DNA of 64,000 bases. Source: JAIBJN01 sp963775625 (GTDB lineage Bacteria; Actinomycetota; Thermoleophilia; Gaiellales; Gaiellaceae). The notes beneath the pieces were generated by a model. The model had not been told where the DNA came from. It searched no databases and was given only the letters and a program-made list of their open reading frames with translations. The stretch lies in contig CAVZJM010000006.1 in assembly GCA_963775625.1 (NCBI GenBank), positions 1 to 64,000 of the forward strand, in the 5' to 3' direction. Every line of letters starts with the position of its first letter. Positions within the stretch are counted from its first letter, which is position 1. Position numbers and translations under genes: made by a program. Below, piece by piece: positions 1 through 9,184 of the stretch.

Positions 1-758
1 TAATCGAATTGCCCGGGTCGGGAGCGATCCCGACCATGCAAACCGGCTAATAACGGGGAAGCCCTCCTCGTATGCGGCGCTCAAGGACGTCGTAGCAGCG
101 AGAGGGTAATCCCGTGGGAAGTCGGCACAGTCTCGACACGAACTGTGCTTGACCCCGTAACGACTGATCGTCCATTTCGGACGTGAGATCGTACGTACGT
201 CGTCCGCACCGCGAGCGACAATCCATGCGTGCGATCAGACGCCGGCCCCAGGTACAGTCGCGAGTTCCTCTCGGCATACATCTCCGGGTACGTCGACGGA
301 GAAGGGTGCTTCACCGTCTCCATCTCGCCACGAGCGACGCTGCTCGTCGGATGGGAGGTGCGGCCCAGCTTCTCAGTCAGCCAGAACGGAGATCGCGCCG
401 AGGTGCTTCACGTCTTGCAGGCCCATTTCGGGTGCGGAAGCATCCGACCGGACCGTAGCGACAGGACGGTGAAGTGGGAAACACGTCGGCTCGAGGATCT
501 TCTCGACTGCGTGCTGCCTCACTTCGCGGCCTATCCGCTGCTCTCCGGGAAGAAGCTCGACTTCGAGCGATTCGCAAGCGTCTGTCGTCTGATGGCGGCC
601 GGCGCGCATCGAGAGCGAGCGGGCCTGGTGGTGATCGTCGAGCTCGCGCGGGAGATGAACCCGAGCGGGAAGCGGCGATACGACGCGGAAGCGATTCTCG
701 CGAGTCTGCGCCAGGGTGAAGGGATAGTCTGCGCCTCCGGAAACGGAGGAATTACGCG
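1..758 (+). mobile_element. Group I intron in 23S rRNA (L1951 site), 5' end outside window
   Basis: Self-splicing intron interrupting the 23S rRNA gene. The exon resumes at 759 with AAGTTCCGACCTGCACG, which in E. coli numbering follows U1951; the preceding base (758) is G, as expected for the terminal omega-G. Core elements can be read: a hairpin at 16-35 (GGTCGGGA/TCCCGACC) capped by a GCGA tetraloop fits P5, ACGAC (160-164) can pair with GTCGT (199-203) as P7, and CGTCC/GGACG (169-183) fits P8. The endonuclease gene lies 3' of this core, in the P9 region. The 5' splice site and 5' exon are not in the window. Known relatives sit at the same site in other bacteria, for example Coxiella. Confidence 0.85.
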
Positions 759-1705
<947 letters not shown>

Positions 1706-1776
1706 TGAACACCGTCATAAAGTCGCTATGGAGTTTTGAGGGTGCGCGGGGTTTCCCGGGCACGTCCCTCACAATT

Positions 1777-1892
<116 letters not shown>

Positions 1893-1900
1893 TTAGCTTG

Positions 1901-1926
1901 AAGGGGTCGCCGAGAGGCGGCCCCTT
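1901..1926 (+). terminator. Intrinsic terminator of the rRNA operon
   Basis: An 11-bp stem AAGGGGTCGCC / GGCGGCCCCTT with a GAGA loop lies 8 bp after 5S. The T-rich tail is weak. Its position at the end of the rRNA operon supports the call. Confidence 0.7.
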
Positions 1927-1942
1927 CGCGTTGGTCCAGGAT

Positions 1943-2436
1943 CTAACCGTGGACGACGCAGGGTCTGAACACGCGCTCGCGTCGATGCGCCAGCCTGTCG
2001 GCTCCGGGCCGGTCGCGCAGCCAGGCGACGACGACGATGTGCCGGCTGGTTGCACCCGCCTCGTCGGAGAAGGGGAAGAACCACTGGGTCCAGTGGATCA
2101 CCCCGCGATTGCCCTCGAGCGCGGTGTTCGCGTCGAGCGACGCATCCGCTGAACCGTCGTCCACGCCTGACTGTCGGCATCCTGGATCTGCCGGATGAAG
2201 GTCAGACGGGCGTAACCCCTGGCCGGGCTCGCCCTCCATCTGGTGTGCGCGCGGATGGTGCTCGGCGTCTCACCCACGACGCCGCACCCGACGCGCCGGG
2301 CCTCCCAGGCAAAGCGGTCGTTCTTCCCCGACCAGGAACTAACCGGGTCTGCGCTCGCGGCGTCCGCGCCCGCCAGCGCGAGCACCGCCGTCCACATCGC
2401 AAGCATGGTGACGCGACGCCTTCCTCGCCGAGCCAT
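1943..2436 (-). pseudogene. Small secreted protein with a frameshift (unknown function)
   Basis: A good Shine-Dalgarno (GGGAGGGACG) precedes ATG at 2436. The first part is a signal peptide (MARRGRRR, then a hydrophobic stretch ending ADAASADP) and about 60 residues of mature protein. Near 2140-2155 the coding pattern leaves this frame and continues in another, with a sensible sequence (VIHWTQWFFPFSDEAG) to a stop at 1943. Joining the two gives one protein of about 160 residues with aromatic-rich, beta-like character. I do not recognise the family. One indel separates the halves; sequence error is as likely as real decay. Confidence 0.5.
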
Positions 2437-2503
2437 CGTCCCTCCCTCGTTCCGTCCACGGGTCGCATGGACTCTACGACGGCATCCGGTCGACGCCGGA
2501 TCG

Positions 2504-3346
2504 CTAGGCAGCCCGGAGCCTGTCCCGCCACTCGGGATCGAGCGCACGCAACGTTCCGACCCGCTCGCCGACGGCCGGGTGAGTCGAGAACATCGCCGCC
2601 AGCCCGACCGGCTCGAACGGGTTGACGATGTAGAGCGGCTCGGTCACCGGGCTTCCCTGGAAGCGGACGAGCTCCTCGGCCTGCTCGATGCGCACCAGCG
2701 CGTCCGCGAGCGGGTGGGGGGAGCCGCAGATCTCGGCGGCTCGGAGATCCGCGGCAAGCTCGCGCTTGGGCGAGAGGAAGACCTGGACGATGCTCGCGGC
2801 GACCGGGCCGAGGACGAAGAGGAGCGCCCGCTCGAGGAAGCCGCCGATGCGGCTTGCCTCGACCAGCCAGCCGGCGATCAGCACGACCGGCGTCTGCACG
2901 AGCGAGTCGCGGTTGCGTGCGTGCGCCACCTCGTGCGCAAGGACGCCCTCGAGCTCGGCTGGGGTCAGAAGCGTGAGCAGGCCCTGCGTGAAGGCGATCC
3001 CGGATGCCCCGGCCCCGCGGCCGACCGAGAGCGCGCGCGGGTGCCCGTCGGCGATGAGATACAGCTTCGGCCGCTCGACCCGCGCGATCAGAGCCAACCG
3101 CTCGACTGTGGAGTGGAGGGCGGGAGACTCGGCGACCTGGAGTTCGCGCGCGCCGAGCGAGGCGAGAATCACGCGCGGCCCGTACCAGAACACCGTCGCC
3201 GCCATCAGGAGCCCGACGACGAGGAAGACGCTGCCGAGGCGGAGGCCGCCGAGCCACCAGGCCAGGGCGAAGAGGCCGCCCGCGAAGACGCCGTAGAAGA
3301 TGAGCGCCTTGGCGATGTTGCGCGCGGCGAGGAGCCTGCTGCGCAC
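2504..3346 (-). CDS. htpX: M48-family membrane zinc metalloprotease (HtpX-like)
   Basis: A 280-residue integral membrane protease of the kind that degrades misfolded membrane proteins. Two transmembrane segments fall near residues 14-32 and 38-56. The zinc motif HEVAH is at 138-142, hydrophobic segments follow near 153-190, and the third ligand is probably in the ELAADLRAAE stretch. The length matches HtpX (about 280-300). The neighbour at 3358-3600 lies only 11 bp upstream on the same strand, so the two may be co-transcribed. Substrate specificity cannot be read from sequence. The gene symbol is by family resemblance. Confidence 0.85.
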   Translation of the reverse strand: MRSRLLAARNIAKALIFYGVFAGGLFALAWWLGGLRLGSVFLVVGLLMAATVFWYGPRVILASLGARELQVAESPALHSTVERLALIARVERPKLYLIADGHPRALSVGRGAGASGIAFTQGLLTLLTPAELEGVLAHEVAHARNRDSLVQTPVVLIAGWLVEASRIGGFLERALLFVLGPVAASIVQVFLSPKRELAADLRAAEICGSPHPLADALVRIEQAEELVRFQGSPVTEPLYIVNPFEPVGLAAMFSTHPAVGERVGTLRALDPEWRDRLRAA

Positions 3347-3357
3347 GGCGCGCTGCC

Positions 3358-3600
3358 CTACGGCTCGCCTTCGCTCTCGGCCAGACCGCGCGGGGGCCAG
3401 TCCGGCTCGGGAGCGTCACAGCGGCTCGAGCAGTGCAGCGAGGCGATGTTCTGGAGGGGAACGAGAATGTGGCCGTTGAGCTCGAGGTGGGGGATCCCGG
3501 CGACGGCGCAGTAGGCGGTGAGGGTGCCCTCCTGGTACTCGCCGCCGAACAGCTCGACCTCGACTTGCTCGCCGGTGTACTTGTGCGTGTAGTCCTCCAC
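3358..3600 (-). CDS. Small hypothetical protein
   Basis: 80 residues, cytosolic, no membrane segment. The sequence looks like a small beta-barrel (VEVELFGGEYQEGTLTAYC, then HILVPLQNIASLHC), followed by a low-complexity acidic tail. The first half recalls Sm/SH3-like folds, but this is only an impression. It lies between the phosphatase at 3605 and the protease at 2504, all on the minus strand with very short gaps, so one operon is likely. Three cysteines are present; whether they bind metal is unknown. Confidence 0.6.
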   Translation of the reverse strand: MEDYTHKYTGEQVEVELFGGEYQEGTLTAYCAVAGIPHLELNGHILVPLQNIASLHCSSRCDAPEPDWPPRGLAESEGEP

Positions 3601-3604
3601 GCGC

Positions 3605-4189
3605 TCAGTCTAGCCGGGCGATCCTGCCGTTCTCGACGGCCACGCGGGACAGGCGGGCGTTCGGCTCGACGCGATGAAGCTTCCGATAGGCATGCACGTT
3701 CATGCCGGCGGCGGCCGCCTGGATCGCCCGGATCGGGCCGCCGTGCGAGACGACGAGCACCTCGTCCTCAGGGTGCGCCTGGCCGATCTGGAGGATCGCT
3801 GCCAGCACGCGCGCAGACATGTCGGCGTAGCTCTCGCCGTCCTCCCAGCCGTCGCCGCCGTCGAGCCAGCGCCGGAAACCGTCCGGAAACCGTGCCTCCA
3901 CGTCGGCGCGACTGAGGCCCATCCAGCTTCCGACGTCGACCTCGCGAAGCTCCCCGACCGCCACCGGCTCGAGCCCGGTCCGCGCGGCGACGACGGCTGC
4001 CGTGTCGAGCGCGCGGCGGAGCGGGCTGGAGTAGACGGCGCTCAGCGTGGAGACTGTGGCCAGCTCGGTTGCGAGCGCCTCCGCCTGCCGCTGCCCGAGC
4101 GGTGTCAATGGCCGGTCGCTGTGGCCCTGGAAGCGGTTGGCGGCGTTCCAGTCGCTCTCGCCGTGCCGGGCCAGGTAGATCGTCGTCAC
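3605..4189 (-). CDS. Histidine phosphatase family protein (phosphoglycerate-mutase-like)
   Basis: 194 residues with the catalytic RHGE motif at 8-11 (YLARHGESDWN) and the second catalytic histidine in VVSHGGP near residue 147. This fold transfers a phosphate through a phosphohistidine. The length fits the cobC/GpmB-type phosphatases that act on small phosphate esters; the substrate cannot be told. It overlaps the upstream cupin gene by 4 bp (start 4189, cupin end 4186), so translation is probably coupled. It could be annotated as GpmB or CobC by different pipelines; neither is justified here. Confidence 0.85.
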   Translation of the reverse strand: MTTIYLARHGESDWNAANRFQGHSDRPLTPLGQRQAEALATELATVSTLSAVYSSPLRRALDTAAVVAARTGLEPVAVGELREVDVGSWMGLSRADVEARFPDGFRRWLDGGDGWEDGESYADMSARVLAAILQIGQAHPEDEVLVVSHGGPIRAIQAAAAGMNVHAYRKLHRVEPNARLSRVAVENGRIARLD

Positions 4190-4602
4190 TCGGGAAGCCG
4201 CCGGATGACGGCCTCCTCGCCGGCGCTGAAGGCGCGGCGCCGCTCCTCGTCGACGGGGTCGACCATGTGTCCGTCCCGGCCGACGTAGCCGCCCTTGCCG
4301 CCCACCACCAGCAGGACGAGCGTCTCCTCACCGGCGTTCCACACACGCCGAGGCGAGGTGGACTCCACGTGGCAGACGCCGCCAGGGCCGAGGTCGAAGC
4401 GCTCGCCCTCGATCTCGAACCCCGCCAGGCCCCGATGGACGAAGTAGAGCTCGTCCTGCTCGTCGTGGAAGTGCTCGAACCAGCCGGTCTGCGGTGGCAG
4501 CACCATCGCGTTGACCCCGAAGGCGGTGACGCCGAGCGCCTGGCGAACCTTGCGGAAAACGCCGGTCCCGAGGTCGTCGATGGAACCGTGTGCGTACGCC
4601 AT
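4186..4602 (-). CDS. Cupin-domain protein
   Basis: 138 residues forming a single cupin barrel. The metal-binding motif is HFHDEQDE at 44-51 and a second half motif (CHVEST...RRVWN) follows about 30 residues later. Such proteins bind a divalent metal and act as small-molecule enzymes or sensors. I chose the start at MAYAHGSI (ATG at 4602) because sequence upstream of it in the same frame is low-complexity and lies under the divergent SDR gene. Only 19 bp separate it from that gene, so both promoters must overlap. Its operon partner is the phosphatase at 3605. Confidence 0.8.
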   Translation of the reverse strand: MAYAHGSIDDLGTGVFRKVRQALGVTAFGVNAMVLPPQTGWFEHFHDEQDELYFVHRGLAGFEIEGERFDLGPGGVCHVESTSPRRVWNAGEETLVLLVVGGKGGYVGRDGHMVDPVDEERRRAFSAGEEAVIRRLPE

Positions 4603-4621
4603 GCGGTTATCGTAGGCGCCC

Positions 4622-5407
4622 GTGCAGCTCGGCCTCCAGGATCGCGTCTGCGTCGTTACCGGCTCGACCGCGGGGATCGGGCTCGAGACCGCGCGGATGC
4701 TCGCCGCCGAAGGCGCTCGGGTCGTCGTCTCCGGTCGTGACGCAAAGCGCGTCGAGGCCGCGCGCAGCGAGGCCGGCGCGGTGCTCGGGGTCGCAGGAGA
4801 CCTCTCCAGGCCCGAGGCGCCCGGCGAGCTGATCGGGCGCGCGGAGGCCGAGCTCGGCCAGGTCGACTGCCTCGTGAACAACGTCGGCCTCGCGGTTCAG
4901 GTCGGATTCGACGAGCTCACGGACGACGACTGGGAGGCCATGTGGCAGCTGAACGTCATGAGCTACGTGCGCGCCATCCAGGCTGCGCTCCCCGGGATGC
5001 GCGGCCGCGGCTCGGGCCGGATCGTCAACGTCAGCTCGACCGCCGGCAAGCGGCCGTCCACCTCCATGCCCGACTACAGCGTGACGAAGGCCGCCGTGCT
5101 CTCGCTCTCGCGCCTCGTCGCCGACCTCTACGCCGCCGACGGCATCCTCTGCAACGCGGTGACGCCGGGGCCGACCGCCTCGCCCGCGTGGCTCGCGCCC
5201 GGAGGTCTCGCCGATCAGGCTGCGAAGCGCTCGGGCAAGAGCAGGGAGGAGGTCCTCGCCGGGGTCGCCAAGGGTCGCCCACTGGGGCGCCTGGCCGAGC
5301 CGGAGGAGATCGCCGCCGTGATCGTCTTCCTGTGCTCGGACCGTGCCAGCTACGTCACGGGGTCCGCATGGAGCGCGGACGGGGGCACGGTTCCCATCAT
5401 CGTCTAG
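4622..5407 (+). CDS. Short-chain dehydrogenase/reductase (SDR)
   Basis: 261 residues, GTG start. Classical SDR: the NAD(P) glycine motif TGSTAGIG is at 13-20, NNVG near 86-89, and the catalytic Ser139, Tyr152 and Lys156 (YSVTK). It resembles 3-oxoacyl-ACP reductase (FabG)-like enzymes, but NNVG rather than NNAG and the lack of a fatty-acid neighbourhood argue against naming it fabG. The substrate is unknown. Its TAG stop codon (5405-5407) coincides with the left end of the 169-bp inverted-repeat element at 5404-5572. Confidence 0.9.
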   Translation: MQLGLQDRVCVVTGSTAGIGLETARMLAAEGARVVVSGRDAKRVEAARSEAGAVLGVAGDLSRPEAPGELIGRAEAELGQVDCLVNNVGLAVQVGFDELTDDDWEAMWQLNVMSYVRAIQAALPGMRGRGSGRIVNVSSTAGKRPSTSMPDYSVTKAAVLSLSRLVADLYAADGILCNAVTPGPTASPAWLAPGGLADQAAKRSGKSREEVLAGVAKGRPLGRLAEPEEIAAVIVFLCSDRASYVTGSAWSADGGTVPIIV

Positions 5408-5572
5408 GAGGATTTGACGAAATGCAGACGGTGCCGCCGGGCCGCGCTGCTCGCCCCGATGCCGCGTCCTCAGTCGCGCCCGTAGCCTCCGGCTACGAAC
5501 ACTCCCTGCGTCCTTGCCTCGGAACGACCATCGCACCCCGGCGACGAGCAACATTCCGGCAACCCCTCCTAG
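5404..5572 (-). repeat. MITE-like inverted-repeat element, copy A (169 bp)
   Basis: The ends are CTAGGAGG and CCTCCTAG. It matches, in reverse complement and end to end, the 169-bp segment at 47317-47485 with about 20 mismatches and no gaps by eye (about 88 percent). TA at each end (5405-5406, 5570-5571) could be a two-base target duplication. It encodes no protein. It lies between the SDR stop codon and dgt. Confidence 0.8.
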
Positions 5573-5588
5573 CGGTAGCGTAGGAGGC

Positions 5589-6584
5589 ATGCCCGATCTC
5601 GCTGGCAGGGTGGCGGACACCTTCGAGGCCCGCGTTCGAGAGCAGGAGGAGAGCTGGCTCTCCCCGCTCGCCGTGCGCTCGTACGAGACCCGGGGCCGCG
5701 CGCACGCAGAGGAGGAGGAATGCCGCCTCCGGACGCCCTTCCAGCGCGACCGCGACCGCATCGTCCACTGCAAGGCCTTCCGGCGCCTGAAGCACAAGAC
5801 CCAGGTCTTCATCGACCCCCAGGGCGACCACTACCGCACGCGGCTCACGCACACGCTCGAGACTGCAGGGATCTCGCGCACGGTGGCGCGGGCCCTCCGC
5901 CTGAACGAAGACCTGACGGAGGCCATCGCGCTCGGCCACGACCTCGGCCACGCGCCTTTCGGGCACACGGGCGAGCAGGCGCTCGACGAGGCGGTCTCGG
6001 AGCGCTTCGGCCGCAGGTTCCGCCACAACGAGCAGTCCCTCAGGGTCGTCGAGGTGCTCGAGCGCGACGGTCGCGGCCTCAACCTCACGGTGGAGACGCG
6101 CGACGGGATCCTCAATCACACGGGCCCCGGCGAGCCGGCGACCCTCGAGGGGAAGATCGTGCGCCTGGTCGACCGGGTGGCCTACATCAACCACGACATC
6201 GACGACGCGCTGCGGGCCGGCGTGCTTCGGCCGGATGAGCTTCCCTCGGAGGAGATCGCGCTTCTCGGCTCGCGCGGCTCGCGCCGGATCGACACGCTCG
6301 TGCACGACCTCGTCGAGGCTTCGGCCGAGGCCGGCGACATCGTCCAGAGCGAGGAGATCGGCCGCGCCATGCTCGACCTGCGGGCGTTCATGTTCGAGCG
6401 CGTGTACCTCGGCCCGGCCGCCGAGGAGCAGAGAACGATCGCCGTCGCCGCCGTTCGCAGGATCTTCGACCGACTGGTCGAGCATCCGGAGGACCTTCCC
6501 CCGGATCGGCCCGGCGACCTCCCGGAGCGGATCACCGACTACTTGGCCGGGATGACCGACCGCTTCGCGCTCGCATGGCCATAA
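5589..6584 (+). CDS. dgt: dGTP triphosphohydrolase (dGTPase)
   Basis: 331 residues. It hydrolyses dGTP (or other dNTPs) to nucleoside and triphosphate and so adjusts the DNA precursor pool. The HD motif is visible: HDLGHAPFGHTGE at 117-129, with further metal and substrate residues in THTLET near 87-92. I chose ATG 5589 because TAGGAGG sits just upstream; the longer frame would run back into the inverted-repeat element. It overlaps dnaG by 10 bp, so the two are coupled; dgt-dnaG is a common actinobacterial arrangement. Confidence 0.93.
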   Translation: MPDLAGRVADTFEARVREQEESWLSPLAVRSYETRGRAHAEEEECRLRTPFQRDRDRIVHCKAFRRLKHKTQVFIDPQGDHYRTRLTHTLETAGISRTVARALRLNEDLTEAIALGHDLGHAPFGHTGEQALDEAVSERFGRRFRHNEQSLRVVEVLERDGRGLNLTVETRDGILNHTGPGEPATLEGKIVRLVDRVAYINHDIDDALRAGVLRPDELPSEEIALLGSRGSRRIDTLVHDLVEASAEAGDIVQSEEIGRAMLDLRAFMFERVYLGPAAEEQRTIAVAAVRRIFDRLVEHPEDLPPDRPGDLPERITDYLAGMTDRFALAWP

Positions 6585-8227
6585 TCGCCCAGTCCTCGAT
6601 CGACCAGGTGAAGGCGGCGGCCGACATGGTCGAGATCGTGGGGGCGCGCACCCAGCTGCGGAAGGTCGGCGCGCGCTGGACGGGCCGCTGCCCCTTCCAT
6701 GAGGAGCGGACGCCCAGCTTCTCCGTCAACGCCGCCGACAAGCTCTTCTACTGCTTCGGGTGCGGGATGAAGGGAGACCTCATCACCTTCGTCAAGGAGA
6801 CCGAGGGGCTCGACTTCGTCGGCGCGATCGAGTGGTTGGCCGAGCGCTACCGGATTCCGCTCGCCTACGAGGAGACGTCGCCGCAGGCGGAGGCGAAGCG
6901 GGAGCGGCGCGGGCGGCTCCTGTCGCTGCTCGAGCAGGCGGCCGCGTACTACGAGCGCAACCTCTGGGAGTCCGCCGCCGGGGCCGGGGCGCGCGACTAC
7001 CTCGTGGAGCGACGCCTCGCCGAGGAGGTGTGCCGCGCGTACCGCCTCGGCCTCTCGCCCGGCGGCGTGGTGCTGGCGGAGAAGGCACGGGCCAAGGGCT
7101 TCTCCCAGGACGAGCTCGTGGCCGCCGGCCTCGTCAACCGGCGCGGTAACGACTACTACGCCGGCAGGCTCGTCTTCCCGCTGGCCGACGCCCGAGGGCG
7201 GGTGCTCGGCTTCGGGGCGCGTCGCATGCACGAGGACGATCCGATTCCCGCGAAGTACGTCAACTCTCCCGAGGGCGAGCACTTCCGCAAGGGCTCGATC
7301 GTCTACGGCCTCGACCGGGCGCGGGCTGCGATCACGAAGGAAGACCGCGCGCTCGTCGTCGAGGGCTACACCGACGTGCTGGCGCTCCACCAGGCGGGGC
7401 TCGGCCCGACCGTCGCCTCCATGGGGACCGCGCTCACCGAGCCTCAGCTGAAGGAGCTGCGGCGCCTGACGAGCCATCTGTTCCTCTGCTTCGACGCCGA
7501 CGCGGCGGGCGAGGCGGCGACGATCCGCGGCATGGAGCTCGCCGTCCGCTCCGGCTTCGACGTTCGCATCGTGCCGCTGCCGGCCGGCCAGGACCCGGCC
7601 GACGCGGCCGACGGCTTCGAGGCGCGGCTCGCCGGCTCGGTCGGCTACCTCCGCCACCGGGTGGAGCTCGAGCTCGCCAACCCGTCGAGCCAGGAGGCGT
7701 TCGAGCGCGTTCAGCGCCTGATCGACGACGCGCCGCCCGGGCCCGAGCGCGACGAGGCCGCCCGGCACGCATCCGACCGGCTCCACGTGTCGCTGCGGAT
7801 CGCCGGCGGCAGCGCGGTCGTCGTCGGGGAGGCGAGTCGAAAGCTGCTCGGGGCCGGTGATCGCCTCGAGCGCGACTTCCTCGCCATCTGCGCGGCCCGG
7901 CCCGACCTGGCGGAGCGGTATCTGGGCGGTCTCGACGACCGCCACTTCGACAACCCGCTCCACCGCCGCCTGCGTGCGTACCTCGCGGGCGAGGGCGACG
8001 CCGACGAGGAGCTGGTCGGGCTCCAGGCGGAGCTCGACGCGACGGTCGCCGCCGAGGGGCTCGACGAGGAGGTAGCCCGCGAGCTCGTCCTCCGGCTCGA
8101 GGAGCGGCTCGTCAGGCGCGAGCTCGCCGAGCTGTCCGGAGAGGACCTGGCCCGGACGGTCGAGCTGCAGGGAGTCCTCGCCCGGATCCGGGACGCGCTC
8201 GAGAAGGTCGAAAGCGAGCTTCGCTAG
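6575..8227 (+). CDS. dnaG: DNA primase
   Basis: 550 residues. It makes RNA primers for replication. The N-terminal zinc ribbon has Cys39, His42, Cys60 and Cys63 (CPFHEERTPSF ... YCFGCG). The TOPRIM catalytic core follows with LVVEGYTDVLAL and the acidic FDADAAG about 50 residues later. The C-terminal helicase-binding part (about residues 390-550) is rich in Glu and Arg, as usual. It is slightly shorter than E. coli DnaG (581). The start ATG 6575 overlaps the end of dgt. A tRNA-Asn gene follows 18 bp after the stop. Confidence 0.97.
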   Translation: MAIIAQSSIDQVKAAADMVEIVGARTQLRKVGARWTGRCPFHEERTPSFSVNAADKLFYCFGCGMKGDLITFVKETEGLDFVGAIEWLAERYRIPLAYEETSPQAEAKRERRGRLLSLLEQAAAYYERNLWESAAGAGARDYLVERRLAEEVCRAYRLGLSPGGVVLAEKARAKGFSQDELVAAGLVNRRGNDYYAGRLVFPLADARGRVLGFGARRMHEDDPIPAKYVNSPEGEHFRKGSIVYGLDRARAAITKEDRALVVEGYTDVLALHQAGLGPTVASMGTALTEPQLKELRRLTSHLFLCFDADAAGEAATIRGMELAVRSGFDVRIVPLPAGQDPADAADGFEARLAGSVGYLRHRVELELANPSSQEAFERVQRLIDDAPPGPERDEAARHASDRLHVSLRIAGGSAVVVGEASRKLLGAGDRLERDFLAICAARPDLAERYLGGLDDRHFDNPLHRRLRAYLAGEGDADEELVGLQAELDATVAAEGLDEEVARELVLRLEERLVRRELAELSGEDLARTVELQGVLARIRDALEKVESELR

Positions 8228-8245
8228 ACTTTCCCGGCCGAGCGA

Positions 8246-8318
8246 TCCCCGGTAGCTCAATTGGCAGAGCATCCGGCTGTTAACCGGAGGGTTGTTGGTT
8301 CGAGTCCAACCCGGGGAG
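8246..8318 (+). tRNA. tRNA-Asn (anticodon GTT)
   Basis: 73 nt. The acceptor TCCCCGG pairs with CCGGGGA, with discriminator G. The anticodon arm reads CCGGCTGTTAACCGG with GTT at the centre, and the T-arm is GTTGGTTCGAGTCCAAC. CCA is not encoded. The 3' half (from 8275) is the left copy of the 46-bp repeat that bounds a genomic island. Confidence 0.97.
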
Positions 8319-8320
8319 TA
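8275..8320 (+). repeat. attL-like direct repeat (3' half of tRNA-Asn)
   Basis: 46 bp identical to 11734-11779. It starts inside the anticodon stem and ends two bases past the tRNA. Integrases of the tyrosine-recombinase class commonly use this part of a tRNA gene, leaving a perfect copy at each end of the inserted DNA. The intact tRNA is on this side. Confidence 0.85.
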
Positions 8321-8324
8321 AGAG

Positions 8325-8348
8325 AAAGCCCCGCAAAGACGGGGCTTT
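8325..8348 (+). terminator. Intrinsic terminator after tRNA-Asn
   Basis: A 9-bp stem AAAGCCCCG / CGGGGCTTT with loop CAAAGA, followed by TCGTTGTT. It lies 6 bp after the tRNA and ends the dgt-dnaG-tRNA transcript. Confidence 0.85.
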
Positions 8349-8379
8349 CGTTGTTCACAGGGTTGTGGACGAGGCTAAA

Positions 8380-8399
8380 TTGCTACCAGATTTGCTACC
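8380..8399 (+). repeat. Paired TTGCTACC octamers, left end of island
   Basis: TTGCTACC at 8380-8387 and again at 8392-8399, 12 bp apart. The same pair with the same spacing and orientation lies at 11630-11649 near the other island end. They may be integrase arm-type binding sites, or remains of an integrase C-terminus: the minus strand reads GSKSGSN here. Confidence 0.55.
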
Positions 8400-8435
8400 G
8401 CTCTCCCGTGAGAGCGGTTCGCTCCGGGCGTTAGA

Positions 8436-8831
8436 TCAGAGGGCGGCTTGGCCCACCATCGTCGCGCCCACGATCACCAGGACGGCGGCTATGGCCACCC
8501 GTAGCCTTTGCTCGGAGAGCCGACCCGTCAGCCGGGAGCCGATCAGCGCGCCTGGAACCGACGCAGCCGCGCCGAAGGCCATGAGCGACCAGTCCACGCC
8601 AGTGGGAAGGTGTCCGATGACCGCGGCAACTCCGAGCCAGAAGCCGACAACCACGTTGGTCCCGACGGCCCGATGCGCTGTTTCCCCGATTGGGCCGAGC
8701 AAGGCCGGAAGCCGCAACGTGCTGAGAATGAGGCCGATCAAGCCGCCGAGCAGGCCAATCGTGAATCCGGCCAGCACGGTGGCTCTCAGGGCGAAGCGGC
8801 TGGCGCTCCGAGGCCGTCTCGCTCCCGCCAC
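8436..8831 (-). CDS. TauE/SafE (TSUP) family permease, half-length
   Basis: 131 residues with about four hydrophobic helices (near 17-35, 59-78, 85-102, 113-128). The motif region GLLGGLIGLILSTLRLPALL followed by AVGTNVVVGFWLG and SRLTGRLSE is typical of TSUP anion exporters, which usually have about 250 residues in two such halves. Only one half is here. Either a true half-size protein or a truncated copy; its place in a decaying island favours truncation. No upstream partner half is visible in 8832-9184. Transport activity is doubtful. Confidence 0.65.
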   Translation of the reverse strand: MAGARRPRSASRFALRATVLAGFTIGLLGGLIGLILSTLRLPALLGPIGETAHRAVGTNVVVGFWLGVAAVIGHLPTGVDWSLMAFGAAASVPGALIGSRLTGRLSEQRLRVAIAAVLVIVGATMVGQAAL

Positions 8832-9184
8832 ATGCGTACGCCAAGGACAACGAGCGCGCGTCGTTCATGCCGGCCAGTGGCTCCACCGCGATGACCCGCT
8901 CGTACTGCTCCACCCTCACGCCTTCGCGCTGCCGCCGTTCGAGAGGTCGTCGGCGTGAGCCAGCTATCCGCGAAAGAAACGCTCAAATCGAAAGGGCCTC
9001 GCCGGCAACGACTCTCGGTCTGAACAGCCACGACCCCCTCTGCCATCTGGGCGTCCGAGCGTGATCGGCGTAGCCTGACCTCGCCGCGGCGTGGGCAGGG
9101 TAGTCCAAGGGTCACCTTTCGGTCCCTCGCCTCGGCCCCGCCGGCCCGGTTCTCCAGATGGACAATCAGTCCCGTCGGAGGATC
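8832..9184. other. Island stretch with no convincing gene
   Basis: 353 bp between divergent genes. I see no intact reading frame with a start, a ribosome binding site and plausible sequence. On the plus strand around 8875-8925 one frame reads GSTAMTRSYCSTLTP, which faintly resembles the C-terminal box of tyrosine recombinases (GHSSTAMT...Y). It may be a relic of the missing integrase, but the match is short. Confidence 0.3.

Noticed and set aside
8365..8958. Plus-strand frame spanning the permease gene
   Set aside because: It mirrors the TauE/SafE gene, has no domain, and starts in the terminator region.
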